From the NCBI GenBank assembly GCA_048635425.1, contig JAIVYN010000131.1:1-10669 (forward strand): a stretch of DNA of 10,669 nt, given 5' to 3'. Both the position numbers and the translations under genes were made by a program. Below are positions 1 through 6,645 of this stretch, piece by piece. Source of the DNA: NIOZ-UU13 sp048635425 (lineage in GTDB: Bacteria; Planctomycetota; Phycisphaerae; Sedimentisphaerales; Anaerobacaceae). A model generated the notes under the pieces. That model did not search any database and had not been told where the DNA came from. It was given only the letters and a program-made list of their open reading frames with translations. Position 1 is the stretch's first letter. Each line of letters opens with the position of its first letter.

Positions 1-6
1 GGGCCC

Positions 7-51
7 CAGAGGCACAAATTTCCCCCCGCCTGCCCCAAATTTGAGCCTCTG
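7..51. repeat. Inverted repeat / hairpin in leader
   Basis: CAGAGGC-ac-AAATTT (7-21) faces AAATTT-ga-GCCTCTG (37-51) across a C-rich 15-nt loop, so 13 of 15 positions pair. A T5 run follows only at 61-65, 9 nt past the stem, so it is not a canonical intrinsic terminator. It could end transcription of a gene lying left of the window, or be a structured leader of the sigma-factor gene. The structure is seen directly; its role is unknown. Confidence 0.5.
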
Positions 52-69
52 CCCAAACGATTTTTCTCT

Positions 70-100
70 CCAAACAGCTCCAAGGCCCTGATCTGTTTGG
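70..100. repeat. Perfect 8-bp inverted repeat upstream of sigma gene
   Basis: CCAAACAG (70-77) and CTGTTTGG (93-100) are exact reverse complements separated by 15 nt. The pair lies about 107 nt before the sigma-factor start. It could be a protein-binding dyad or a second leader hairpin; nothing in the sequence decides between these. Confidence 0.4.
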
Positions 101-139
101 TCCACCTACGCATTAACCGGATGAACCTTGAAATTGTGT

Positions 140-167
140 GGAACTATAGCAGCTTTTAGTTGTATAA
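140..167 (+). promoter_or_regulatory. Possible ECF-type promoter of the sigma operon
   Basis: GGAACT (140-145) resembles the GGAAC-type -35 element used by many ECF sigma factors. It is followed after 16 nt by GTATAA (162-167), and the gene starts at 207. ECF genes are often autoregulated, so a self-recognised promoter here is plausible. The match is short, the -10 element of this group is unknown, and an AT-rich region gives chance matches. This is a weak call. Confidence 0.25.
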
Positions 168-206
168 AAAAGTAGAAGTTCTTCGTGTTAAATCAGATTA
201 CGCGTA

Positions 207-746
207 ATGACACAGGAAACACAGGTTATACGTCAGGTAGTGGAAGGTGATATCGAATCCTTCAGACTCATAGTAGAAAGGTACGAAAGGCCGATTGTCC
301 GGATGATAAGAAATATAATCAATAACAGAGAATCCTGCGAGGACATCGCCCAGGATGTGTTTTTTACAGCCTACAGGAAGCTGGCATCTTTTGACCCGGC
401 ACGAGGTAATTTTTCGACTTGGCTGTTTACCATCGCCAGAAATAAAAGCATAAATGCGCTGAGAAAGAAAAGACCTCTTTCGATGAGTGAATTACCCCAA
501 AACAGCGACACACATAACCCATCGGATGAGCTTGCCGAAAGGGAGTTCTTTGACGAGTTAGACGCCGGGCTGGAGGCTTTGCCTTCAGCGCAGAAAAGAG
601 CATTTGTCTTAGCTGAATTCGAGGAATTATCATACGAAGATATTGCACAGATTGAGGGAGTAAGAATAGGAACAGTCAAGTCAAGAATCAACAGAGCAAA
701 AAAGGAACTGGCAAAGGCACTGAAAGAGATACGGTATGAAAAGTGA
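207..746 (+). CDS. RNA polymerase sigma factor, sigma-70 family, ECF type
   Basis: This is a 179-residue alternative sigma factor that would redirect core RNA polymerase to a specific promoter set. Region 2 spans about residues 15-88, including the core-binding helix around DIAQDVFFTAYRKL (46-59) and the promoter-melting segment with FSTWLFTIARNK (69-80). A linker (about 90-115) leads to region 4 (about 120-173), with a helix-turn-helix at LSYEDIAQIEGVRIGTVKSR (141-160) that would read the -35 element. There is no region 1 or 3, and the length is normal for ECF factors. The ATG has no clear Shine-Dalgarno sequence, but conserved sequence begins within ten codons, so the start is probably right. 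The last 11 nt overlap the next gene, which points to translational coupling. The family is certain; the regulon is unknown. Confidence 0.95.
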   Translation: MTQETQVIRQVVEGDIESFRLIVERYERPIVRMIRNIINNRESCEDIAQDVFFTAYRKLASFDPARGNFSTWLFTIARNKSINALRKKRPLSMSELPQNSDTHNPSDELAEREFFDELDAGLEALPSAQKRAFVLAEFEELSYEDIAQIEGVRIGTVKSRINRAKKELAKALKEIRYEK

Positions 747-990
747 AGAAATTTACAACGCCTGGAAAGAGCGGAAAAGTCAAATCGACATCCGGGAAAA
801 CTTCGCAGATGAGCTGATGAATCGGATATATCAATATGAGCGTGAGAAAAGAAAACCGTTGTTCGATGGGCACCGACTGATTGAACTAATATCGGCGCAC
901 CGGTTTGTAAAAGCAGCAGTGGTTACCGCAGGTGCTGTGACCGGTCTTGTTAGAATTATGTTTGTGGTTTACGCCTTTTTGGCGTGCTGA
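736..990 (+). CDS. Small single-helix membrane protein, putative anti-sigma partner
   Basis: An 84-residue protein whose ATG lies inside the end of the sigma gene (11-nt overlap). Residues 1-55 are charged and probably helical, rich in E, K and R. Residues about 57-82 form one hydrophobic helix, and the protein ends in Cys84. The predicted topology is N-terminus in the cytoplasm with a C-terminal anchor. The arrangement sigma factor plus overlapping small membrane protein is typical of anti-sigma factors. However, no zinc-finger anti-sigma motif (HxxxCxxC) and no periplasmic sensor domain are visible, so the assignment rests on position and topology. A small hairpin, ACGCC-ttttt-GGCGT (971-985), covers the last codons just before the ribosome-binding site of the next gene. 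I recognise no named family. Confidence 0.75.
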   Translation: MKSEEIYNAWKERKSQIDIRENFADELMNRIYQYEREKRKPLFDGHRLIELISAHRFVKAAVVTAGAVTGLVRIMFVVYAFLAC

Positions 991-1005
991 ACGAAAGGAG
1001 TTCAA

Positions 1006-2475
1006 ATGAAATTGGTCAGAATTAGAAAGTATATATTCTCTTTTACGTTTCTTATGGTTTTGTCCTGCTTTGCTAATTTATGTTTGGCGCAAACAAGGGA
1101 TTTCTGGCTTAAGGGGATACGGGAGTCAACCGGGCAAGGTTACGGAAATATTCACTTCGTTGTTACTGATGTCCAGGATGACAAAATCGAATATAGAGTT
1201 GATGCGCATGTAAAAATTTATAATGAAGAGGTCTTTCAAAATGGAACCTACCTTGTTGATTCAAACCTCTCGCCGATTTCGTTTAATCTTCATTTGAAAT
1301 CCAATACTAAGAATGTTAGTTTTAAAGGAAAATGTTCCAATGATTTTATGTACTTGAGTATTACTGACGACAGCGGCAAAGTTCAAAACCAACAGATCCC
1401 ATTTCAGGACACTTACTTCGATGTGACTCTAACCGATTTGATTCTAAGAAAAGCAAAAGAACAACATTTCAAAGTAAATATCTTCGATCCTACAGGGCTG
1501 ATGACTCAAGGAGCGCCTGGAAAAATCCAAAATGTACAAGTCGATATTACCAAGGCCGGCAAAGACGAAGTAGAGGCTACAGTCACCAATGGTATTACGA
1601 CAAAAAAATATCATGTGAGGCGGCAGGGACTAATTGAGCAGATTAAGTTTGTTGAACAAAATGTGCGGGTATATGCCACAAACGCCAACGATGCTAAGGA
1701 TATCAACTATCTTAAGGGAAGTAGTTTAGAACACAAAACTAAAAGAATTTTCCCAAACGCACGCGGACACGGGATTACAAAAGCCCACATACGACTTACC
1801 TGGAAAGATTTACCCTTTGAGAAGTTCTGTTTTGAAGATAACCGGCAGAAGCCTACAAAACAAATCTCGGATAACAATGATTATGAAATCGTTTTAGAAT
1901 TTACCAAAGCAAGTGCCCATTCAACAATTACGAAGGTCCCAATCAATAACGAGGAATTTGAAATATTCTTGAAAGATAGTGCTTATATCAAACCTAACGA
2001 CCCGGCAATTCGACAGCAACTTGTTGACATCAGGGGTGACGAAAAGGATGCATCTGTAATAGCAGAAGGCATAACCAAGTGGACTTCCAGTAATATAAAG
2101 TTTGTGCTTATTGCTCCCATTCTTACCGGCCCAGAAGTTCTTGAAAAAAGAGCCGGCCATTGCATGCATCATGCTATACTTTGTGCTTCACTTGCACGGG
2201 CTGCCGGAATACCAACAAAAATGGTGACGGGATTTGTTAACATTAAAGCAGATACTCATCGCTGGGGAGCCCATTTGTGGAATGAGGTTTGGTTAGGTGA
2301 ATGGATTGCTGTTGATCCCACGAGAGGTGAATTTGTTACAGGTCCCTCTCATATTAAGTTCGCAGAGGCTTCCACATATATTGAACTTCAAGGTGCTATT
2401 AGCAGATTGGAGAACAATCTGAGCTTGGAGATTTTGGATTTTACAAAAGAGCAAATACCTACTTCCACAAAATAG
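1006..2475 (+). CDS. Secreted transglutaminase-like (papain-fold) protein
   Basis: A 489-residue exported protein. Residues 1-28 are a signal peptide (basic start, hydrophobic core, likely cut after CLA before Gln29). Cys21 also lies in a weak lipobox-like context (VLSC), so a lipoprotein cannot be excluded. Residues 30 to about 330 are mostly predicted beta-rich and belong to no domain I recognise. The C-terminal domain (about 335-445) is transglutaminase-like: Cys386 in AGHCMHHA, His423 in GAHLWNEVW and Asp437 in AVDPTR form the expected Cys-His-Asp triad. Bacterial members of this superfamily act as proteases, amidases or cross-linking enzymes, and the substrate cannot be read here. AAAGGAG (994-1000) lies 5 nt before the ATG, and the gap from the previous gene is 15 nt, so it is co-transcribed with the sigma factor. 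An extracytoplasmic role is inferred. Confidence 0.88.
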   Translation: MKLVRIRKYIFSFTFLMVLSCFANLCLAQTRDFWLKGIRESTGQGYGNIHFVVTDVQDDKIEYRVDAHVKIYNEEVFQNGTYLVDSNLSPISFNLHLKSNTKNVSFKGKCSNDFMYLSITDDSGKVQNQQIPFQDTYFDVTLTDLILRKAKEQHFKVNIFDPTGLMTQGAPGKIQNVQVDITKAGKDEVEATVTNGITTKKYHVRRQGLIEQIKFVEQNVRVYATNANDAKDINYLKGSSLEHKTKRIFPNARGHGITKAHIRLTWKDLPFEKFCFEDNRQKPTKQISDNNDYEIVLEFTKASAHSTITKVPINNEEFEIFLKDSAYIKPNDPAIRQQLVDIRGDEKDASVIAEGITKWTSSNIKFVLIAPILTGPEVLEKRAGHCMHHAILCASLARAAGIPTKMVTGFVNIKADTHRWGAHLWNEVWLGEWIAVDPTRGEFVTGPSHIKFAEASTYIELQGAISRLENNLSLEILDFTKEQIPTSTK

Positions 2476-2521
2476 ATGCTGTGAGAATTAAGTTGCACTA
2501 TATATTCATCGGAGAAATAAA

Positions 2522-3469
2522 ATGGCAGAAGCAATAGTACAGACTAAAAATAGAAGGTGGCCTTGGTTGGCTGTGACGCTCTCGGTGATTATGACCGGAC
2601 TGGGACATATATACTGTGGAAGATTCGTAAAGGGCCTTGTTCTGACGTTTCTTTCATGTATACTCATTCCCGTAATTTCCGGCATATTGTCAGTAGGCCA
2701 TTCTTCTGTTCGGATTGTAGTAATAATCACAGCATTACTTGCATCTTCGGTGGTATGGCTGTTCGCGATTATTGACTCTGGGTACACAGCGAAGCGCACA
2801 GCCGACAGTTACGCACCCAAAGATTACAATCGATGGTATGTGTATGTAATTTTAGTGATGATGGGCACGGGCGGTTCGACTCAAATCGCTTTTAATATCA
2901 GAATGAATCTTCTTGAGGCATTCAGGGTCCCATCTGCTTCCAATTATCCAACGATAGATCCGAATGACAGATTTCTTGCAAACAAACTTGCCTACAAAAA
3001 AAGTGATCCCAAAAGAGGCGACCTTGTAGTTTTTATTAACCCCGAAAACAGGCGAATAAACTATATTAAGAGAGTCGTAGCCGTTGCCGGGGATACGGTG
3101 GAAATCAAAGATGGGCAACTTTATGTAAATGATGAAAAACTCCAACGGCAGAAGCTTGCTCAGTCAACGCTGGACACCATAAGAATCGAAGTTAAGGGTA
3201 AACCGTTAGAGGGAGATGTTTTCGAAGAGACCAATGGTAATGCTAAATACAAAATCTTCTTAGCCGGGCCCCCTGATGACTACACATCATTTGATTTTGC
3301 AAAAATAACAGTCCCGGAGCATCACTGTTTTGTTCTGGGTGATAATCGTATGAATTCTTACGACAGCAGGCACTTCGGCCCAGTTCCATTGGCGACGGTT
3401 AAAGGCAGAGCTGATTATCTCTATTGGCCGGCTAAAGACTGGTCTCGCTTCGGAAGAATAAGCAACTAA
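2522..3469 (+). CDS. lepB: Signal peptidase I with extra N-terminal membrane helices
   Basis: This 315-residue protein would cleave signal peptides of exported proteins at the outer face of the cytoplasmic membrane. Residues 14-90 hold about three hydrophobic segments. The motif GLGHIYCGRFVKGL (26-39) resembles TM2-like small membrane domains. A further helix (about 105-122) precedes the catalytic part. The Ser box is FRVPSASNYPTID (134-146) with predicted nucleophile Ser140. The general base is Lys183 in YIKRVVAVAGD. The last conserved box is GDNRMNSYDSRHFGPVP (273-289). The residue after the nucleophile is Asn where Met is usual. GGAG (2511-2514) sits 7 nt before the ATG, 46 nt after the transglutaminase gene. 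The serine/lysine dyad is complete, so activity is likely. Its place in a sigma-factor operon suggests a dedicated rather than housekeeping peptidase (inference). Confidence 0.92.
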   Translation: MAEAIVQTKNRRWPWLAVTLSVIMTGLGHIYCGRFVKGLVLTFLSCILIPVISGILSVGHSSVRIVVIITALLASSVVWLFAIIDSGYTAKRTADSYAPKDYNRWYVYVILVMMGTGGSTQIAFNIRMNLLEAFRVPSASNYPTIDPNDRFLANKLAYKKSDPKRGDLVVFINPENRRINYIKRVVAVAGDTVEIKDGQLYVNDEKLQRQKLAQSTLDTIRIEVKGKPLEGDVFEETNGNAKYKIFLAGPPDDYTSFDFAKITVPEHHCFVLGDNRMNSYDSRHFGPVPLATVKGRADYLYWPAKDWSRFGRISN

Positions 3470-3616
3470 AGAGCTTTGCTGCAAAAAGGAATGGCAGGAC
3501 AATTCATGGCGGAAGCACGCCAGGAAATATTAACAATAGAATGTTTTTATACCGAAATCAGCTTTTTGGATGGTCTGGCCCGTATACTGATATACTTTTA
3601 TTTTAGTCAGTAGAAC
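3470..3616. other. Short intergenic region between convergent genes
   Basis: These 147 bases separate the ends of lepB (+) and the YkgJ-family gene (-). No gene or convincing intrinsic terminator is visible. The only structure is a weak AT stem, GTATA-ctga-TATAC (3582-3595), followed by a T-rich run. It is too unstable to call as a terminator. Confidence 0.5.
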
Positions 3617-4456
3617 TTATAAGTATTCTATGGCAGGTGCTCCGGACGTGGATGTTGAAGCCATTTCCTTTGTAATCTCAACAAAATGCCCAAGCATCAA
3701 GTCGGCAGGCCATACCCGCCTGCTTCGCTCCAGATTCTCTTCACACCATGACAATGCCAATGGTACCGCAGCTGCTTCTTCCTCCATAGCTTCAAGTTTG
3801 CTGGCCAACCGGCTAAGAACCCGTGAAATTTGCACCGGCAGTTTAACCACTTTTGCTTTGCTGCGTTTTCCTTTGCATGCTCTGCCATGACCGACTATAA
3901 AGTATTCTCTGCACACCAGCGGTCTCTTCTTATAAATGAGACATACCTTTTTGTAGAGAAAAGGACAATCCAGCTTCAAGCTTTTATACCAATTCGCCAC
4001 TCCTTCAATATCAGTCTCAACGTCTGATGATGTTGACGTTGATACCGGTTTGGGTAGTTTTTTGCCTATAATACGTACTGCCGCCGAAAGGCACGATTGC
4101 AGTATTATTTTCTGCTGAGCTGCAGGCATTGCAAGAATATTTTCCCTTAGCCAAAAGGCCTCCGGAACCGATAATGGCACGATGTAACGGCAACAAGCAC
4201 AGCAGCCTTTACGACAGGGAATGTTCCCACCCTGCTTGCGTATTTCTTTAACTACCACATCGATAATTTTTCCGCAAACCACCTGTGCCGGCGGTACGAT
4301 ATCTGCCAATTTTGTCTTTTTCTCATTGATACCAAAGCAGATATTCACAGGTTTACCAAGAATATCAACCTCAAAAGCAATGGTCTTTCTGTCCCTGTTG
4401 CGTTTACTTGCCTCCGATTCACTCAACACTATTATAGGCTGTTGCCTCAACCGCAC
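3617..4456 (-). CDS. YkgJ-family cysteine-cluster protein
   Basis: A 279-residue predicted cytoplasmic protein. The N-terminal cysteine cluster is CRKGCCACC (81-89: Cys81, 85, 86, 88, 89). The second set is CPFL (Cys164), Cys172 in KKVCLIYKKRPLVCR, Cys182 and Cys194. This spacing matches the YkgJ family, annotated as zinc- or iron-chelating and of unknown function. Residues about 200-279 are helical and outside the core family. The longest frame starts at a GTG (4456-4454), but AAAGGAG (4465-4459) is only 2 nt away from it. A TTG two codons in (4450-4448) has better spacing of 8 nt and may be the true start. The gene stands alone, convergent with lepB. No iron-sulfur partner gene is next to it. 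The metal bound is not known. Confidence 0.85.
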   Translation of the reverse strand: MRLRQQPIIVLSESEASKRNRDRKTIAFEVDILGKPVNICFGINEKKTKLADIVPPAQVVCGKIIDVVVKEIRKQGGNIPCRKGCCACCRYIVPLSVPEAFWLRENILAMPAAQQKIILQSCLSAAVRIIGKKLPKPVSTSTSSDVETDIEGVANWYKSLKLDCPFLYKKVCLIYKKRPLVCREYFIVGHGRACKGKRSKAKVVKLPVQISRVLSRLASKLEAMEEEAAAVPLALSWCEENLERSRRVWPADLMLGHFVEITKEMASTSTSGAPAIEYL

Positions 4457-4606
4457 TGCTCCTTTCGGTCAAATACAAATTAAAACTGAAAAGCCAGAAG
4501 AGTAAAGCGCTTAGAGTTTTGAACCTCGATTTCACGAAATGCTTCAGCGAAATTACAGTAATTATAGATTCCCCGTATCAAAACCGCCGGGCTACGCGCC
4601 AGGTTA

Positions 4607-4765
4607 GTAGTCTGTCAAATTTGATTTGATAGCTTGGAAGGGTGTCAGCCTCAAGCGCAGCTTGGGGATGGCTTCTCCTGTATTCACCATCCCCAAAGCC
4701 TTCGGCTTTGAGGCTGCCACCCAACCGTGGGAATACAACTTACAGATTCAAGCTTGACAGACTAC
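4607..4765. mobile_element. MITE-like palindromic element, no coding capacity
   Basis: About 159 bp bounded by inverted ends: GTAGTCTGTCAAATTTGA (4607-4624) and the reverse complement of GTAGTCTGTCAAGCTTGA (4748-4765), 16 of 18 identical with the outer 12 exact. Inside is a second palindrome: GGGTGTCAGCCTCAA (4640-4654) pairs with 4708-4722 (14/15), and TTGGGGATGG (4662-4671) pairs exactly with 4687-4696. The right half also contains a small hairpin AAAGCC-ttc-GGCTTT (4695-4709). Terminal inverted repeats, small size and no open frame fit a non-autonomous transposable element. No clear target duplication was found, and no transposase in the window has matching ends. A multi-copy intergenic palindrome of the REP/BIME kind is the alternative. 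Confidence 0.7.
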
Positions 4766-5187
4766 CAGTATCTCCTAACATTCCCATTTACCGTCAAATT
4801 TTCTTCGTTCCTCCGAATTCACTGTCTTAATAATACCAATACCTGCCTGAGAAAATCAAGTTCTATGCAGCACTTTTGTGTCAAATCTTCCTGCAGAAAG
4901 GCTGGATCTCCCAAATATCGTCTTCTAACATGCTTTCACAACGATATTGGTGCCTACTTGAATTACTCCTCCTAAAGAACAGCACATTTTGCCAGCAACT
5001 TCTTGCATTATCCTGCTCCAGATGCTTAAGGTGTACCCGATTGTCAATTCATTATTTCGGGGTAATTTCGGTTTTCTTCTGAAATGGGGGAAAGTATCTT
5101 GCGAAGTATAGCCGATAGGTGATTGGGCCGCGGGCTACGATTGTTTCCCAGGCGGGTCGGGACTTTCAGCGATTCGGTCAGGAGGCC

Positions 5188-5205
5188 AAAAAAAAATATT
5201 TTTTT
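5188..5205 (+). promoter_or_regulatory. AT tract, possible UP element
   Basis: An A9-T-A-T7 run ends 16 nt upstream of the -35 box at 5222. Phased A and T tracts in about the -50 to -70 region commonly contact the RNA polymerase alpha subunit and raise promoter strength. Position and composition support this; no experiment does. Confidence 0.4.
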
Positions 5206-5221
5206 GAACATAAAGTAATTA

Positions 5222-5250
5222 TTGACAATGGTTTGCAAACAGGATATAAT
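5222..5250 (+). promoter_or_regulatory. Perfect consensus sigma-70 promoter with palindrome in spacer
   Basis: TTGACA (5222-5227) and TATAAT (5245-5250) are both exact consensus hexamers with the optimal 17-bp spacer. Transcription should start near 5257, giving a leader of about 45 nt before the ATG at 5304. The spacer contains the perfect 10-bp palindrome GTTTGCAAAC (5231-5240), where a bound repressor would block polymerase. The promoter is well supported; the operator role is inference. Confidence 0.85.
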
Positions 5251-5303
5251 GACCCGGATTTATAAGTATCGCAATGTTGTCATAATTTGGGAGGTTTATA
5301 ACT

Positions 5304-6431
5304 ATGTTACTGTTGATTTTTAGAGGCATATTTATTATCGTTATTTTGGCGGTTTTGTTTGTTAATGTAAGCTCCAAAGCGATTTCCGGCTCGGATGAAG
5401 AGGTCAATTTCTGGGCCGTAGTCTGGAGCGGTCTGGGGATGGCGATATTTGTTTTTCTACTGGATATTTTTACGCCCAAGAAAAAACTTACTGCTTTAGC
5501 GGGTGTTTTTTTTGGTCTGTTGGTTGGGCTGCTTATCAGTGGTGTGCTGGCACCTGTGGTAGATATGATAAATGAGTCGTTCAAGAGCGGCGAAGCCGGA
5601 CTACTAAATAACGAGGCAGTTGCGGCAATCAAGTGGATGATTGGAATATGTATATGTTATTTTACGATTAGCATTGTGATGCGGACCAAGGATGATGTGC
5701 GTTTTGTGATTCCTTACGTGGAATTTGCCAAGCAGACCAAGGGCATGCGGCCGTTGGTTTTGGATACGTCGGCAATTATTGACGGACGGATTGCGGATTT
5801 GTGTCAGAGCAAGCTGTTCGACGCTCCGGTAGTTGTTCCACGTTTTGTGCTCAATGAGCTGCAGCTTATAGCGGATTCGGCCGACAAGCTCAAGCGTAAC
5901 CGCGGCAGACGGGGACTTGATATACTCAACAAGATGCAGTCGAATTCCGTTATTGAAGTGGAGATTGATGACACTATGTTCACTGAGGTCGAGGAGGTCA
6001 AGGGTGTTGACCAGAAACTGGTTATGTTTACCAAGGCCTGTAACGGGCGATTATCAACAACCGACTATAACCTCAGCAAGGTTGCACAAGTGCGTGAAGT
6101 TGATGTGGTGAATATAAACGACCTGGCTAATTCGCTGAAAGTGGTTGCTTTGCCCGGCGAGACGATGGAGGTTAAGATAATAAAGCCCGGCGAGGAGATC
6201 GATCAGGGCATCGGTTATCTGGACGACGGGACGATGGTTGTTGTTGAAGGTGCCCGCAACAAGATTGGGCGACATTTGCTTATTAGCATAACCAGCTCGC
6301 TTCAGACCTCGGCTGGTAAGATGATTTTCGGCAAGTTCGAGGGATTCGTGCAGGAAACAAACAGAAGTGAACAGCGAAGATCACAGAAAAGGCCGGTTGA
6401 AACTAATACAGCAAGAGACAAGAGAAACTAA
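5304..6431 (+). CDS. Membrane-anchored PIN-TRAM domain protein (YacL-like)
   Basis: A 375-residue protein with the architecture of the YacL family: hydrophobic helices at about 2-22, 37-55, 63-87 and 108-126, then a cytoplasmic PIN domain (about 150-280), then a TRAM domain (about 284-350) and a basic tail. PIN acidic residues expected to bind metal are present: Asp154 in LVLDTSAIIDGR, Glu185 in VLNELQ, Asp236 in GVDQKLV and Asp254 in STTDYN. PIN domains are Mg/Mn-dependent ribonucleases and TRAM domains bind RNA, so a membrane-tethered RNase is likely. The physiological target of this family is not established. GGGAGG (5289-5294) lies 9 nt before the ATG. It is transcribed alone from the strong promoter at 5222-5250 and ends against a repeat element. 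Confidence 0.92.
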   Translation: MLLLIFRGIFIIVILAVLFVNVSSKAISGSDEEVNFWAVVWSGLGMAIFVFLLDIFTPKKKLTALAGVFFGLLVGLLISGVLAPVVDMINESFKSGEAGLLNNEAVAAIKWMIGICICYFTISIVMRTKDDVRFVIPYVEFAKQTKGMRPLVLDTSAIIDGRIADLCQSKLFDAPVVVPRFVLNELQLIADSADKLKRNRGRRGLDILNKMQSNSVIEVEIDDTMFTEVEEVKGVDQKLVMFTKACNGRLSTTDYNLSKVAQVREVDVVNINDLANSLKVVALPGETMEVKIIKPGEEIDQGIGYLDDGTMVVVEGARNKIGRHLLISITSSLQTSAGKMIFGKFEGFVQETNRSEQRRSQKRPVETNTARDKRN

Positions 6432-6606
6432 AAGTGCCTAAAGTGAGCTAAAGTTTAGAGTGCCTAAAGTGACACTTACGTGTCATCCCTTCGGCAAGCT
6501 CAGGACAAGCTCTGAGGCGAAGCCGAAGGATCTGGCCTGCGAATGATGAGATTCTTCGCTTCGCTCAGAATGACAGCTTTGCTTTCACTTTAGGCACTTT
6601 AGCTCA
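6431..6606. repeat. Nested inverted-repeat element between convergent genes
   Basis: The 14-mer AGTGCCTAAAGTGA occurs at 6433-6446 and 6459-6472, and inverted at 6585-6598. The arm TGAGCTAAAG...TGCCTAAAGTGA (6444-6472, with a 7-nt insertion) pairs with 6585-6606. Nested inside are TGTCAT (6481-6486)/ATGACA (6570-6575), CCTTCGGC (6488-6495)/GCCGAAGG (6522-6529) and CTCAG (6499-6503)/CTGAG (6512-6516). The inner part resembles dispersed intergenic repeats of the kind that read 'GTCATTCTGAGCGAAG' in many environmental genomes. It abuts the PIN-TRAM stop codon and could fold into a bidirectional terminator. No transposase is encoded. Confidence 0.65.
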
Positions 6607-6645
6607 TAGCAGTACTTTTTAATTTCCTTTGTACTTTTAAGGTTT

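Larger units (their letters stand above)
4457..5303. other. 847-bp gene-free region with repeat element and promoter
   Basis: No frame here has convincing coding signal. The stretch 4457-4600 shows nothing recognisable. About 4607-4765 is a MITE-like palindrome. The part 4770-5110 shows only short, broken frames on both strands. The run 5188-5205 (A9-T-A-T7) is an AT tract just upstream of the strong promoter at 5222-5250. A short open frame at 5119-5265 (48 codons from a GTG, no ribosome-binding site, stop codon immediately upstream) overlaps that promoter and is discussed among the findings. The region could also hold a small RNA, but nothing diagnostic is visible. Confidence 0.6.

Noticed and set aside
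128..150. TTGAAA ... TATAGC as a sigma-70 promoter for the sigma gene
   Set aside because: The spacer is only 11 nt.
3582..3600. Possible intrinsic terminator GTATA-ctga-TATAC followed by T-rich sequence
   Set aside because: The stem is five mostly A-T pairs and the T run is interrupted, so it would be too weak.
4881..5048. Reverse-strand frame open for about 55 codons, ending in a 16-codon ATG ORF
   Set aside because: A frame this long is expected by chance in 850 bp over six frames. No ribosome-binding site or family signal was seen.
4876..5082. Forward 68-aa frame rich in Cys, Leu and Ser
   Set aside because: No ribosome-binding site, low-complexity composition, and no domain; judged noncoding.
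5044..5238. Reverse-strand 64-aa frame upstream of the PIN-TRAM gene
   Set aside because: It starts inside the strong forward promoter, has no ribosome-binding site and shows no recognisable domain.
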